Positions 34,469-44,173 of a stretch of DNA of 64,000 bases are shown here, one piece after another (position 1 is the stretch's first letter; the number at the start of each line of letters is the position of its first letter). This DNA is from Deltaproteobacteria bacterium (GTDB lineage Bacteria > Desulfobacterota > Desulfobacteria > Desulfobacterales > ETH-SRB1). The position numbers and the translations under genes are program-made. The stretch spans positions 1 through 64,000 of the forward strand of contig JAJSZT010000003.1 in the NCBI GenBank assembly GCA_030272815.1. Direction: 5' to 3'. The notes below the pieces were generated by a model. It had not been told where the DNA came from, ran no database searches, and saw only the letters and a program-made list of their open reading frames with translations.

Positions 34469-36788
34469 CTTTAACCTTTCCATTGATAAAAGAGGATTTT
34501 TCAGGATAATCTATGCGGTAGTGATGTGTTCCGCTTAATATTCTATTAAAAGTTTTCGCTATTTTATGCAAATCCTTTAATGTTAATTCGCAGTTATCAA
34601 TCTGCCCATCAGAAAAAATTTTGTTTATAAGATTTTGCACGAGTCCCTGAATCCTTGATGGCGTGGGATTATCGAGAGTTCTTGAGGCAGCTTCAACAAC
34701 ATCTGCAAGCATGACAAGCCCTGCTTCCTTGGTCTGAGGTTTTGGGCCGGGGTATCTGAAATTGTCTATCTCTACAGCATCCTCTCCCTTTTGTTTCTTT
34801 GCTTTTTCGTAAAAGTAGCTGATCAGGCTTGTACCATGGTGTTGCCTTATAGTGTCGATTATGGCTTGGCCAAGTTTATTTTGTCTCGCCATCTCAACAC
34901 CTTCTTTCACATGAGCAACTAATATATGTTTTGACATGGAAGGAGCAAGTTTGTTGTGTTTGTTTTTCCCGTTTTTCTGGTTTTCGATAAAATACAAAGG
35001 CTTCTTTATCTTGCCAATATCGTGATAATAGCCGCAAGCTTTAGCAAGCAATGGATTTGCACCAATTTCAGTCGCTGCAGCTTCAACCATGTTGCCCACA
35101 ATAACAGAATGGTGATAGGTGCCGGGAGCCTCTATCATTAGCCGGCGAAGAATCGGCCTTTCGAGATTTGCAAGTTCAAGAAGCGTAATATCTGTTGTAT
35201 AACCAAATGCTATTTCTACAATAGGGGCAATGCCCGTTGTAACGATTCCGGCTACGATACCACCCATAAAGGCAAAAGCCCAGACCTCTAATATTTTGAA
35301 GCCTAAAAAGCCTGAAATATAGACAGCAATTGCAGTTGAAAGCACCACATTTAGTAATCCTATTTTTAATCCAGCCTTAATAAATACTTTGCGTTCCCTG
35401 CAATTCTGTAACCAGTAAGCTGCCATTGAGCTGTTAAGCAAGAAATAAATGAAAAATTCAAACCTGTTTTGAAAAATTACTGCTGTGCATGCAGCGGTCA
35501 GCAAGGCAAAGGGTATTGCTATATCAAGACCAAGAAACAAGCATATGATCATAGCGCCAGAGGCAATAGGAATACCGAAAATAATTGATGAAGGAGAAAT
35601 TCCAAAAGTCGAATTTTGGGTCAGTGCTTCAGACAATGGTGTAGATACTCTGGCAAACAATAAAATGATTATAAGCATACAAGCCATAACCATCAGGTTT
35701 TTATTATGATTACGTGCAAACCGGCTGTTATGATTAATGTGAAGAATATAAGTCAAGACAAGCAGGCACAGTATTATCATAGCTGCACCGATACTAATTG
35801 CCAGTATATGTTCTTTTTTTGTCTGGGCCTGCAGATTTTTGAGCTTTAAAAGCTGAACTTTGGTTATTATTTCGCCTTCGCGAAGGAGCATTTCCCCTGT
35901 TTTTATTTTGTAAAGAACTGGCTTGATTTCCGTAACAGCTCTTTTTTTTCGTTCTTCGGTTTCATTTGTGTTTAGAGTTATATTTGGCTGTATCAGCTTT
36001 TGGACAAAATCTACAATAAGATTGACCGAATTGTAGTTCATATCTTTGAGCATGGGCTGACCGATAATTCTTACCATTGTTTTTGCCTGGTCAGTGCCAT
36101 AAAATAATTTATGATTATAGATAATTTTTTCAGTTTTTGTTTCAACATCCCTTAATATTATCCCTTTGTCTGATTCTTTAAGAAGAATATCTTTGTTAAT
36201 TACAACTCCATTATTTATTATTTCTGTTAGAATCCTGGAAATAAGATGGGCGATATTGCTTGAAAACTTTTCTTCTATAAGAATTTTATATGCATCATCA
36301 CTTACCGTGAAGCCGATTTTTTCCTCAAAGCTATCTTTGAGCTGCCAGAGTTTTTCATTCAATAATAACGGTATGATCTCTTTATTTGTTTCATCTGAAT
36401 TGATTTTTAATTTTTCATTTGATGAAGCATTGCCTTGACTTTCTTTATATGCTTCGAAAATATCGGCTATTTCAGCAAAAGATTGTTTTACGTTTTGGCC
36501 AAGTTTTACGCTAAGAGACGCATTGTTATCGTAAACAGTTAAAACCTCTTCAGCGGCTTTTTTACGGTTTTCCTCTGTAGCTTCTTCATCTTCGATAAGA
36601 AAATCTTTTGGTGCTTTAATATCTCTTTCAGCAACATCTCCTAACTTATAGGAATGTTTTGTTATTATAAGAGTTGGATAAAGGATAATGGTAAATATTA
36701 TGGTAAAACCTATTAGAATGAACCATCTAATAGGTTTGCTTGAGGCAAAAAAATTTCTAATTGCTTTATTATTTTTTTCTAAATTCAT
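34368..36788 (-). CDS. 7TM-HD family cyclic-di-AMP phosphodiesterase (PgpH-like)
   Basis: An 806-residue protein: one N-terminal membrane helix, an extracellular 7TMR-HDED region (to about 330), seven helices (about 335-540) and a cytosolic HD domain with HHSVIVGNM, YYHDIGKIKKP and IRQHHGTSL. HD and H-residue positions match PgpH enzymes that hydrolyse c-di-AMP. The usual family end is near HHYRIDYPEK. About 40 extra charged residues follow and overlap ybeY. It sits in the phoH-7TM-HD-ybeY order common in bacteria. Confidence 0.92.
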   Translation of the reverse strand: MNLEKNNKAIRNFFASSKPIRWFILIGFTIIFTIILYPTLIITKHSYKLGDVAERDIKAPKDFLIEDEEATEENRKKAAEEVLTVYDNNASLSVKLGQNVKQSFAEIADIFEAYKESQGNASSNEKLKINSDETNKEIIPLLLNEKLWQLKDSFEEKIGFTVSDDAYKILIEEKFSSNIAHLISRILTEIINNGVVINKDILLKESDKGIILRDVETKTEKIIYNHKLFYGTDQAKTMVRIIGQPMLKDMNYNSVNLIVDFVQKLIQPNITLNTNETEERKKRAVTEIKPVLYKIKTGEMLLREGEIITKVQLLKLKNLQAQTKKEHILAISIGAAMIILCLLVLTYILHINHNSRFARNHNKNLMVMACMLIIILLFARVSTPLSEALTQNSTFGISPSSIIFGIPIASGAMIICLFLGLDIAIPFALLTAACTAVIFQNRFEFFIYFLLNSSMAAYWLQNCRERKVFIKAGLKIGLLNVVLSTAIAVYISGFLGFKILEVWAFAFMGGIVAGIVTTGIAPIVEIAFGYTTDITLLELANLERPILRRLMIEAPGTYHHSVIVGNMVEAAATEIGANPLLAKACGYYHDIGKIKKPLYFIENQKNGKNKHNKLAPSMSKHILVAHVKEGVEMARQNKLGQAIIDTIRQHHGTSLISYFYEKAKKQKGEDAVEIDNFRYPGPKPQTKEAGLVMLADVVEAASRTLDNPTPSRIQGLVQNLINKIFSDGQIDNCELTLKDLHKIAKTFNRILSGTHHYRIDYPEKSSFINGKVKDESPDRQQAKKTQNFSGNDTEESPGHLKRLGLS

Positions 36789-36879
36789 ATGGGATTTATT
36801 GTGTTTATGAATAAACTAATACGGAAAGGAAGTTATAGGCTTTGCGCATAAAACATATGTGTGGTAAACAAAATAAGTA

Positions 36880-36902
36880 ACCGTTCACGGTTACGTAACA
36901 TT
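36880..36902. repeat. Short MITE-A-like terminal palindrome
   Basis: GTAACCGTTCACGGTTACGT is a palindromic relic of the GTAGCCGTTCACGG terminus, in the gap between phoH and the 7TM-HD gene. It may be two element ends fused after loss of the interior. Confidence 0.5.
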
Positions 36903-36987
36903 TAGCTTTGTGAAACAAACCGGTTGAGCGGATATATTTTTAAAAAAGCTGTTACGAATTTGTGATACATATATAAAAGATATATTT

Positions 36988-37977
36988 TCAACTATCAATA
37001 TTTTTTTTACTTGCTTCCAGCTCTTCATACGCATTGATAATTTTCTGAACTAATTTATGCCTAACCACATCTGTTTTTGAAAAAAAAACGAACTTTATTC
37101 CATCTATTCCCTGTAAAATATTTTTTGTTTCTATGAGTCCGGAAGATTTATTAACCGGAAGATCTGTCTGGGTGATATCGCCGGTTATTACGGTCTTGGA
37201 GTTAAAACCTATTCGGGTCAGGAACATCTTCATCTGTTCAGACGTTGTATTTTGCGCCTCATCTAAAATAATAAAGGCGTCATTTAAGGTTCTTCCACGC
37301 ATAAAAGCAAGGGGTGCTACTTCTATAACTCCTTGATGCATGAGATTGGAAACCTTTTCAAAGCGCATCATATCGTGAAGCGCATCATAAAGAGGTCTTA
37401 GATACGGATCAACCTTTTCCGTCAGGTCCCCGGGCAAAAAACCCAGAGTCTCGCCAGCCTCAACTGCCGGCCTCGTGAGAATTATTCGGTTTATCTGTTT
37501 TTTTGAAAGAGCTGAAACAGCCATAGCCATAGCCAAATATGTTTTGCCTGTTCCAGCAGGCCCTATTCCAAAAACCATATCATAATTGCGGATAGCATCA
37601 ATATATTCTTTTTGAGAGCGATTTTTGGGTGTAATAAAGCGTTTTTTTGATGCAATGAACACTTTATCCAGAAAGATATCTTTAAGCTTGATATTATCAT
37701 CAGAACAAAGAGCCCTTACCGCATAATCAATATCGCTGGGATAGACAGGAAGTTTTTCCTTTAAAAGACCGTAAAGCTGATTTAGTATGTTTTTGGCCAG
37801 GTTTGTTGCAATGCTGTCGCCCTGAATAATAACAGTGCTGCCTCTTGCGTGGATAGTTATGCCTATTGCTTCTGCAATTTTTTGAAGATTATCGTTATGT
37901 TCGCCGAAAAGCTGTTTTGTCAGATCTATATCTGAGAAAGTCAGTTTTATCTGCTTATTGATTGAGTTTTCATCCAT
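36988..37977 (-). CDS. phoH: PhoH-like ATPase
   Basis: A 329-residue protein. N-terminal KH-like region (about 1-110), then Walker A GIGPAGTGKTYLA, TRPAVEAGE, FLPGDLTEKVDPYLRPLYDAL and Walker B IILDEAQNTT, followed by TGDITQTDLP. The family is linked to RNA metabolism and often lies beside ybeY, as here with one gene between. Full length and intact. Confidence 0.95.
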   Translation of the reverse strand: MDENSINKQIKLTFSDIDLTKQLFGEHNDNLQKIAEAIGITIHARGSTVIIQGDSIATNLAKNILNQLYGLLKEKLPVYPSDIDYAVRALCSDDNIKLKDIFLDKVFIASKKRFITPKNRSQKEYIDAIRNYDMVFGIGPAGTGKTYLAMAMAVSALSKKQINRIILTRPAVEAGETLGFLPGDLTEKVDPYLRPLYDALHDMMRFEKVSNLMHQGVIEVAPLAFMRGRTLNDAFIILDEAQNTTSEQMKMFLTRIGFNSKTVITGDITQTDLPVNKSSGLIETKNILQGIDGIKFVFFSKTDVVRHKLVQKIINAYEELEASKKNIDS

Positions 37978-38041
37978 AGCGCTTATAACATATCATAACT
38001 TTTTTAGATAATGCAAACTGCATTTTATGACTAAAGCCTTC

Positions 38042-38207
38042 AACCTAAGTTGAGCTGTTTTTTACTCGACCTGCACCACAATGTCTTGCGCAGCAAGGAC
38101 TTGCGAAAAGTCTCGACATATCCATTGGTATGCCTACGCTTTTCGCAAGTCCTTGCTGCATCAAGATCTTAGCACATTTCTTCGCAAAAAATCGCTCAAC
38201 TTAGGTT
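38042..38207. repeat. Nested fold-back element
   Basis: Outer 14-bp arms AACCTAAGTTGAGC / GCTCAACTTAGGTT (38042-38055, 38194-38207) enclose perfect 20-bp inner arms CAGCAAGGACTTGCGAAAAG (38091-38110) and complement (38139-38158). It lies in the 407-bp divergent gap between phoH and the CvpA gene, so it may also affect their promoters. Nothing else is recognised in this gap. Confidence 0.75.
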
Positions 38208-38384
38208 CAAATAAAAACACCTTGACTCATAAAATCCGCTTTGTTAATTTAATTACAGGCCTCGTTAATAATAGTCAATTATGGAGCAATATTTTTGACA
38301 AAAAGCTTAATTTCTAGTTTAGGAGTCAGGTTAAATGGTTGTCTTTTTGTTGTACCAATTAAGAGCTTACTTTAAAGGGACGCT

Positions 38385-38909
38385 ATGAATCAGTTTGATA
38401 TTTTGATTGTAATTGTTTTTGGATTTTGCCTGATAAGGGGTTTTTTTAGAGGGTTTATCAAGGAAATGTCTTCGATAATTGGTGTTTTAGGAGGATTCTA
38501 TGCAGCTTATACTTATTACTTGGAAGTTGCAAGTCCACTATCAGGATGGATTTCAGACAAATCGTACCTTTATATAATTAGCTTTTTGATTGTTTTTTGC
38601 GGAGTTTTCCTTATTATCAGCATTATTGGTGTAGTAATCAAGTATATTCTAAATATTGCATTTTTAGGCTGGATTGATCGTATCTGCGGAGCTGGATTTG
38701 GGATAATTAAGGCAACATTAATCGTTTCTGTTTTGTTTATAGCTCTTACCGCCTTCCTCCCAAAGGGGGCACCGATAGTCAAAGACTCTATGCTTTCCCC
38801 CCATGTTTCATTTATTTCTGAAAAGATGGCTAAAGTAATTCCTAAAGACATGAAACATCAGTTTGTATCTAAAATTGAGGAATTAAAAAAGGCCTGGAAG
38901 AAAAGCTAA
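38385..38909 (+). CDS. CvpA family membrane protein
   Basis: A 174-residue protein with four predicted helices. It opens MNQFDILIVIVFGFCLIRGF, and GFIKEMSSIIGVLGGFYAAY and GWIDRICGAGFGIIKA are family marks. CvpA homologues are linked to envelope integrity and colicin V export, with no enzyme activity known. AAAGGGA precedes the start. Confidence 0.9.
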   Translation: MNQFDILIVIVFGFCLIRGFFRGFIKEMSSIIGVLGGFYAAYTYYLEVASPLSGWISDKSYLYIISFLIVFCGVFLIISIIGVVIKYILNIAFLGWIDRICGAGFGIIKATLIVSVLFIALTAFLPKGAPIVKDSMLSPHVSFISEKMAKVIPKDMKHQFVSKIEELKKAWKKS

Positions 38910-38961
38910 CTATCCCCCCTAATTATATAATCCTTTCCAAGTTTCGCACCCATCTATTTAT

Positions 38962-39098
38962 GTAGCTGTTCACGGCTTGAAACTTGAAATTGGAAAGTAG
39001 AAATTAGGGAGAGATTAAAATAGAAATTGGGAAGAACAGTACAAAAGCATGAAGGCCAAATTTCCAATTTCTAATTTCAACGTTCCGTGAACGCTTAC
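38962..39098 (+). repeat. MITE-A copy 4 (full length)
   Basis: From GTAGCTGTTCACGGCTTGAA to CGTTCCGTGAACGCTTAC, 137 bp with core GGGAAGAACAGTACAAAAGC. It lies between the CvpA gene and mazG and ends about 30 bp before the mazG start, so it may carry or replace promoter sequence. Confidence 0.9.
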
Positions 39099-39127
39099 CT
39101 ATTTATTAAAAGTTTTAAGGGATAAGT

Positions 39128-39946
39128 TTGGGAATAAATGCTTTAAATAAACTTATTGACGTTTTAAGAGGGGAAAACGGATGCCCATGGGATAAAAAGC
39201 AGACACCCCGTTCCATGTCGGTTTATCTTGTAGAAGAGATATATGAGCTTTTAGAAGCAATTGAATCAGGAAATACCGATGATATCTGCGAAGAACTGGG
39301 AGATGTTTTGTTTCATATTCTATTTATAGCCAAACTGTTTCAGGAGATGGGCTCTTTTAATATAGAAGACGCTGCTTCTGTAAATAAAGAAAAAATGATA
39401 CGTCGTCATCCTCATGTTTTTGGTGATAGTAAGGTCAGCCGCCCTGATGATTTAAGAAAACAGTGGCACCAGATTAAGATGAATGAAAAAACACATAGTG
39501 AAAATAAATCGATATTGGATTCTATCCCTTCAGGTCTTCCCGCTTTGAGGCGTGCCTACAGGATTTCAGAGCGTGCAGCAAGGGTGGGATTTGACTGGGA
39601 TAATATTTCAGATGTTATGCAGAAAGTTGAGGAAGAATGCTCTGAATTAAAGACCGAATTAAATGAATCAAGTGAAAATCAAGAAAGTCTGGCAATAGAA
39701 ATTGGAGATGTTATATTTACCCTTGTAAATGTAGCCAGATTTGCGCGCATTCATCCTGAAAATGCTCTGACAGATTCCATTAAAAAATTTGAAAATCGTT
39801 TTAAATATATAGAGAAAGTTATATTAAAAAGCGGCAGAAAAATAGAATCTGTTTCTCAGGGTGAAATGAATGAATTATGGGAAGAAGCCAAAAGAAAAGG
39901 TATTGGTTCAGCCACTAAAAATATAATGGGAGCGAGTGTCCATTAA
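39128..39946 (+). CDS. mazG: Nucleoside triphosphate pyrophosphohydrolase MazG
   Basis: 272 residues from TTG 39128, with AAGGGATAAG in front; no ATG fits the N-terminus. Two MazG domains: the first has GCPWDKKQT, LVEEIYELLEAIE and EELGDVLFHI; the second has GFDWDNISDVMQKVEEEC and EIGDVIFTLVNVARF. The Glu/Asp sets that bind magnesium are intact. It removes aberrant NTPs. The hisH frame begins inside its last codons. Confidence 0.95.
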   Translation: MGINALNKLIDVLRGENGCPWDKKQTPRSMSVYLVEEIYELLEAIESGNTDDICEELGDVLFHILFIAKLFQEMGSFNIEDAASVNKEKMIRRHPHVFGDSKVSRPDDLRKQWHQIKMNEKTHSENKSILDSIPSGLPALRRAYRISERAARVGFDWDNISDVMQKVEEECSELKTELNESSENQESLAIEIGDVIFTLVNVARFARIHPENALTDSIKKFENRFKYIEKVILKSGRKIESVSQGEMNELWEEAKRKGIGSATKNIMGASVH

Positions 39947-39947
39947 T

Positions 39948-40577
39948 ATGATTGCTATTATAGACTATGATGCGGGCAACCTTGCAAGTGTGGAACGGGC
40001 TGTTTCATATTTAGGTTTTAAGTGCATTGTTACAAATAACATAAAAACAATAAACAGTTCGGAGCGGATAATATTCCCCGGAGTCGGTGCCGCTGGCGCT
40101 GCTATGAATAGTTTGAAACGTCTTGGACTGGATTCAGTTATAAAACAGGCAGTTATTAACGGCAAGCCAATGCTTGGCATATGTCTCGGCACTCAGATAA
40201 TCATGGAATATAGCGAAGAAAATGAAACACCTTGTCTTAAGATAATAGATGGATTTGTTAAGGCATTTCCGCCAGATATTAAATCCAAAGATGGCAGCCG
40301 GTTAAAAATTCCTCACATGGGGTGGAACGGCCTGGAAAACATTAAAAAACATCCGGTTCTTTCGGATTTGCATGAGGATGATGAATTCTACTTTGTTCAT
40401 GGATACTATCCGAATCCGAACGATTCAGAACATATTCTGGGTACAACAGATTACGGAATTTCTTTTGCATCGGTTATTGGATTCAATAATATAATTGCCA
40501 CCCAGTTTCATCCTGAAAAAAGCGGTAGACCCGGGCTGTCTTTACTGAAGAATTTCTGCATGTGGAATTATGGTTAG
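39948..40577 (+). CDS. hisH: Imidazole glycerol phosphate synthase, glutaminase subunit
   Basis: 209 residues from ATG 39948 by homology (MIAIIDYDAGN). A GTG at 39936 has a closer GGGAG and would add four residues. Nucleophile Cys in MLGICLGTQIIM and the His/Glu pair in TQFHPEKSG complete the glutaminase triad. It passes ammonia to HisF. The TAG stop (40575-40577) lies in the TTAGTG terminus of a MITE-B copy, which separates the gene from hisF. Confidence 0.95.
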   Translation: MIAIIDYDAGNLASVERAVSYLGFKCIVTNNIKTINSSERIIFPGVGAAGAAMNSLKRLGLDSVIKQAVINGKPMLGICLGTQIIMEYSEENETPCLKIIDGFVKAFPPDIKSKDGSRLKIPHMGWNGLENIKKHPVLSDLHEDDEFYFVHGYYPNPNDSEHILGTTDYGISFASVIGFNNIIATQFHPEKSGRPGLSLLKNFCMWNYG

Positions 40578-40786
40578 TGTCTGTCCGAAAAGTATTTTTT
40601 TAATGCTGGCAAAAGTTTCAGCTTATTTACCGATGTGAAGATTTGTGAAAAAGCTATTAGCCATTAGCGGTTAGCTCTTAGCTAAAGGCTAACTGCTAAA
40701 AGCTAACTGCTAAAAATCTTTGATTTGAGAATAGCATCCAACTGTCTATAATTTCAGGTGTTTTGAGTTTTCGTCCACCCAATAGG
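40574..40786 (+). repeat. MITE-B copy A, between hisH and hisF
   Basis: About 213 bp from TTAGTGTCTGTCCGAAAAG to TTTTGAGTTTTCGTCCACCC. The centre has clustered TTAGC/GCTAA motifs (GCTATTAGCCATTAGC, CTAACTGCTAAAAGCTAACT). The ends are imperfect inverted repeats. The element splits an otherwise contiguous hisH-hisF pair. Confidence 0.85.
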
Positions 40787-40811
40787 TTATATAATTCTGC
40801 AGGAAAAGGAT

Positions 40812-41591
40812 ATGTTAAGTAAGCGCATAATCCCATGCCTTGACGTTCGTGAAGGAAGAACAACAAAAGGCATACGTTTTGAGAATAATGTGGATATTGG
40901 AAATCCCGTTGAAATGGCTTCTTTCTACTATGAAGCTGGCGCGGACGAACTTGTTTTTTACGATATTACCGCATCTCACGAAAAAAGAAATATCATGATT
41001 GATGTGGTAAGACATGTGGCTGAGACAATATTTATACCTTTCTCAGTAGGCGGAGGAATACGTGACGTAGATGACATGAGAAATGTACTTTTAGCTGGGG
41101 CTGAAAAAGTAAGTGTTAATTCAGCGGCAGTTAAAGACCCTGAAATTATATCTAAAGGAGCCGAAATTTTTGGAAGCCAGTGCATAGTCCTTGGAATGGA
41201 TGTAAAACATGTTGGGGAAAGTGTAAAAATTCCTTCCGGTTATGAAATAGTAATCAATGGAGGAAGAAAGTATATGGGTATTGATGCTCTGAAATGGGCA
41301 GTTAAAGCACAAAAACTTGGGGCAGGAGAGATTTGTTTAAATTCTATAGATGCAGATGGAACTCAGGATGGTTATGAGCTGAAACTGACCTCTCTTATTT
41401 CAGAGAATGTTAGTATTCCTGTAATCGCATCAGGGGGTGCCGGAAAACCCGAGCATCTTTACGAAGTTCTGACTAAAGGAAAAGCCGATGCGGCGCTTAT
41501 TGCGTCAATGGTTCATTATGGCACATACACTGTTTCAGAGATTAAGACATACCTGGATTCATGTGGTGTAAAGGTTCGAAAAAGCTGGTGA
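40812..41591 (+). CDS. hisF: Imidazole glycerol phosphate synthase, cyclase subunit
   Basis: A 259-residue TIM barrel with both catalytic Asp positions ([10 protein letters not shown] and [11 protein letters not shown]), [11 protein letters not shown] and [12 protein letters not shown]. It forms imidazole glycerol phosphate and AICAR from PRFAR and ammonia from HisH. AGGAAAAGG precedes ATG 40812. Other his genes are not in the window. Confidence 0.96.
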   Translation: MLSKRIIPCLDVREGRTTKGIRFENNVDIGNPVEMASFYYEAGADELVFYDITASHEKRNIMIDVVRHVAETIFIPFSVGGGIRDVDDMRNVLLAGAEKVSVNSAAVKDPEIISKGAEIFGSQCIVLGMDVKHVGESVKIPSGYEIVINGGRKYMGIDALKWAVKAQKLGAGEICLNSIDADGTQDGYELKLTSLISENVSIPVIASGGAGKPEHLYEVLTKGKADAALIASMVHYGTYTVSEIKTYLDSCGVKVRKSW

Positions 41592-41605
41592 TGGGCATAT
41601 TAGGA

Positions 41606-42007
41606 TCACATTTTTACTGCTTTTTTAACCACTTGTTCGAGCTGTTTGATCAATACGCTGCCATCTGATATTAAAAGCCTGCCGAAAATTTTTTCATCTT
41701 TATCATCAATTGTATTGAAAACGAATTCGTTTTTTTCTTCTTCGGTATATTCAGGGCCGGGTTCTTTTAATTTAAAACTAATTTCACCCCCAACTTTTTT
41801 TTGAATACCTGAACGAATGACTCTATCAAAAATTTCATCAGCAACTTTTTTGATGATTGCCTGACGTTTTCCTTCAGATGCTTTATTGATTCCTTTTATG
41901 GTTGGTTTTTGTTCCTGAAATTTATTTTGCTCGGAAGTTTTACTTTGTGTGAGCTGTTCGCTTAATACTTTGAGAACATTATGTATTTTATAAGAAGGTA
42001 TATGCAT
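41606..42007 (-). CDS. DVU0524-type FlgM-associated protein
   Basis: A 133-residue soluble protein opening MHIPSYKIHNVLKVLSEQL, with a charged helical middle (EGKRQAIIKKVADEIFDRVI) and a short C-terminal domain. This resembles the small DVU0524 family found next to flgM in sulfate reducers. No flagellar gene is beside it here. Convergent with hisF. The family call is from memory of the pattern. Confidence 0.6.
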   Translation of the reverse strand: MHIPSYKIHNVLKVLSEQLTQSKTSEQNKFQEQKPTIKGINKASEGKRQAIIKKVADEIFDRVIRSGIQKKVGGEISFKLKEPGPEYTEEEKNEFVFNTIDDKDEKIFGRLLISDGSVLIKQLEQVVKKAVKM

Positions 42008-42039
42008 ATTTATCTTCTGACGTCTTTATTAAGTTATAT

Positions 42040-42183
42040 GTAAGCGTTCACGAAACATTGAAATTGGAAATTGGGCATTCATGCTTTTGTACTGTTCTTC
42101 CCAATTTCTAATTTCTAATTTCCAATTTAATCTCTCCCTAATTTCTACTTTCCAATTTCAAGTTTCAAGCCGTGAACGGCTAC
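42040..42183 (-). repeat. MITE-A copy 5 (full length)
   Basis: From GTAAGCGTTCACGAAACATT to GCCGTGAACGGCTAC, about 144 bp, reverse orientation. It sits between the Nudix and DVU0524-type genes, which share a strand. It does not enter either frame. Confidence 0.9.
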
Positions 42184-42219
42184 AGTTATATTCCAGAGCA
42201 TTTCATCCAGCATCCTCAG

Positions 42220-42735
42220 TCAAATGGCATAGGCTGAATAATATATTCTGATAAAGCTCATATGGCTTTCAAAGGCAATTTCCGGCAGATCGTTATAATT
42301 AAAATAAGCCGCATCAGATGCATCGTCGCCTGGCTTAAGGATACCATCATAATTTTTTATAAGATAACCGACCATAAGAACGCTATGATATTTTGGACTG
42401 ATATTTTTTGTAACGCCAAGAAGCATTTCAATTTTACCTGAAAGGCAGGTTTCTTCTTTCAGCTCTCTTAAAGCACCCTGTTCGGGCGTCTCGCCAAGCT
42501 CAATAAACCCCCCGGGCAGACACCAGAAGCCAATTTTTGGCTCTACGCTTCTTTTAACGAGCAATATTCTTTCCTTATTATCAACCACAACAAGGCAGGT
42601 AGCAGGTACTGGGTTTTCGTAAATGGGTTCATTGCAGCTTTTGCAGAAAAGGCGAATAGTTCCTTGTAATTGCTTTTCAGAAAGCTTTGCTCCGCAAAAA
42701 TGACAAAAAGATTTTTTCTGTATCTTAATCGTCAA
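42220..42735 (-). CDS. Nudix hydrolase with N-terminal zinc ribbon
   Basis: 171 residues. Zinc ribbon C11-x2-C14 and C31-x2-C34 (FCHFCGAK, LFCKSCNE), then a complete Nudix box GGFIELGETPEQGALRELKEET (catalytic REL-x-EE). The zinc ribbon recalls NudC-type NADH pyrophosphatases, but it is shorter than NudC and lacks that family's extra domain. The substrate is uncertain. It overlaps the aldolase gene by 11 bp. Confidence 0.9.
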   Translation of the reverse strand: MTIKIQKKSFCHFCGAKLSEKQLQGTIRLFCKSCNEPIYENPVPATCLVVVDNKERILLVKRSVEPKIGFWCLPGGFIELGETPEQGALRELKEETCLSGKIEMLLGVTKNISPKYHSVLMVGYLIKNYDGILKPGDDASDAAYFNYNDLPEIAFESHMSFIRIYYSAYAI

Positions 42736-44020
42736 AGTTTTCCTTTGGTCCTTTGTCGGTTATAATGGGTTTTGCTTTTTTAACAATTTTTTCCGGTGTC
42801 CATTCAACTGGATCTTCAAGTCTTTTTGTTTTTGGGCCCGGATCGCAGCTTCCAGAATCAAGTATGGAGCTGATGACAACGGGAGCTGTATCCTGTGCAT
42901 TAAACACATTTACAAGCATATTATATATAAATTTTTCAACTCGTTTGGACATCCTTTCCCTTATCTCTTTGGGCTGTCCGAGCAGCCTGTTTTCAAACGG
43001 AAGGTTAAGCTTCTTGTAATCCCCTCCTTTAAGTCCTTTTGATTCTGCATAGGCAACTATTTCAGACCATATATTTTCAGTAACGCCTTCGCCTTTTACC
43101 TTGATAAACTTGCCATCATTATCAAGCCTGGCATTTCCGTAATCATTAACTTCCAGACCCCATGAAATCATTTGAAGAGCTGTAGCCACATTTGCTTTGG
43201 TGGTTCTGGTTTTAGCTGCTATCTCTCTCAACCTCTCAGAGCTGTTTCCGGATGTTCCATGCTGTGCACCAGACATATTGTATTTTGCCAAAGCTTCGTG
43301 GATTTCAGCGGTCAGGTTTACTTGAATTCCCTGGTCGCTTGCCTCTATACCATGAGTTGTTCCATTATTTAATGCTATCCAGTCAGGAAAAATATTATTG
43401 GCATTCAGGCCCTGTATGAGAAACAAAGCTTCGTCCACTGTTGAAAGGCCTTCTTTGCCCTTAATTTCACCAACCTCTGTTTCAAGGCCGGCCCATTCTG
43501 GGATAAATGGATTTAGCTCAATGTTCGCAATAAGATTCTTGTCATCAGGCAGGTGTGAAGCATCTATTGCAATAGATGTAATTCCTGCTTCAAATAACGT
43601 AGGGATTTCTGTTTTTGCCTCTTCAATATCTTCATCTTTTTTTATGCCATAGTGATCTGCGTGCAAAGCTACCGGTATCGTGATATTTAGCTCATTGCAC
43701 AGAGCGTCAACAATCCTGGCAATGTTCCAGTAATTTACTGCGCAATAGGCATTTGCGCCACCTTCTGACTTGGCGATTTCAATGATAATGGGCGAATTTG
43801 CGCGCTGAGCGGCCTTAAGAGCTCCACGTATCGCAAAATAATTTCTGCCATTAGCAGCCATTGCGATTGCTTTACCCTTTGTAATCATAGCTCTGTCTAT
43901 AAACTTTCCACTAACGATTAATGCTTTTGAATTGGGGAAAAGCGTTACTACGTTTGGCGGACGGCCGATTTTAAGAGCCTTTTCAAAATCAATTGAATTA
44001 TTGACTCTATTATTTGACAT
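42725..44020 (-). CDS. fba: Class II fructose-bisphosphate aldolase
   Basis: A 431-residue protein behind AAAGGAGG. The zinc/catalytic motif VALHADHYG, a later NNGTTHGI and HGTSGNSSERL fit the large class II ketose-bisphosphate aldolases, with a longer C-terminus than the common 300-350 residue type. With PPi-PFK and transketolase in this window it supports a working lower sugar-phosphate route, probably mainly gluconeogenic. Operon with the Nudix gene. Confidence 0.9.
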   Translation of the reverse strand: MSNNRVNNSIDFEKALKIGRPPNVVTLFPNSKALIVSGKFIDRAMITKGKAIAMAANGRNYFAIRGALKAAQRANSPIIIEIAKSEGGANAYCAVNYWNIARIVDALCNELNITIPVALHADHYGIKKDEDIEEAKTEIPTLFEAGITSIAIDASHLPDDKNLIANIELNPFIPEWAGLETEVGEIKGKEGLSTVDEALFLIQGLNANNIFPDWIALNNGTTHGIEASDQGIQVNLTAEIHEALAKYNMSGAQHGTSGNSSERLREIAAKTRTTKANVATALQMISWGLEVNDYGNARLDNDGKFIKVKGEGVTENIWSEIVAYAESKGLKGGDYKKLNLPFENRLLGQPKEIRERMSKRVEKFIYNMLVNVFNAQDTAPVVISSILDSGSCDPGPKTKRLEDPVEWTPEKIVKKAKPIITDKGPKENFDD

Positions 44021-44173
44021 AGCTTAACCTCCTTTTAACTAACATGTTAACTAAATTGAGCGATTTTTTAATCTATAGTCCTTTTTAGATGTGAAAATCA
44101 ATCATTATATATTGTAAATAGAGTAATTCATTGTTAAGCTGTCATGCAAATTTACTTTAAGGAGCAACTGATT

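Noticed and set aside
40600-40730. TTAGC/GCTAA word cluster considered as a CRISPR or iteron array
   Set aside because: Units are irregular, lack unique spacers, and recur as part of a dispersed MITE-B element.
42040-42183. MITE-A considered as a transcription terminator or attenuator
   Set aside because: The arms are too imperfect for a classical terminator and the same sequence is dispersed in both orientations, including inside frames.
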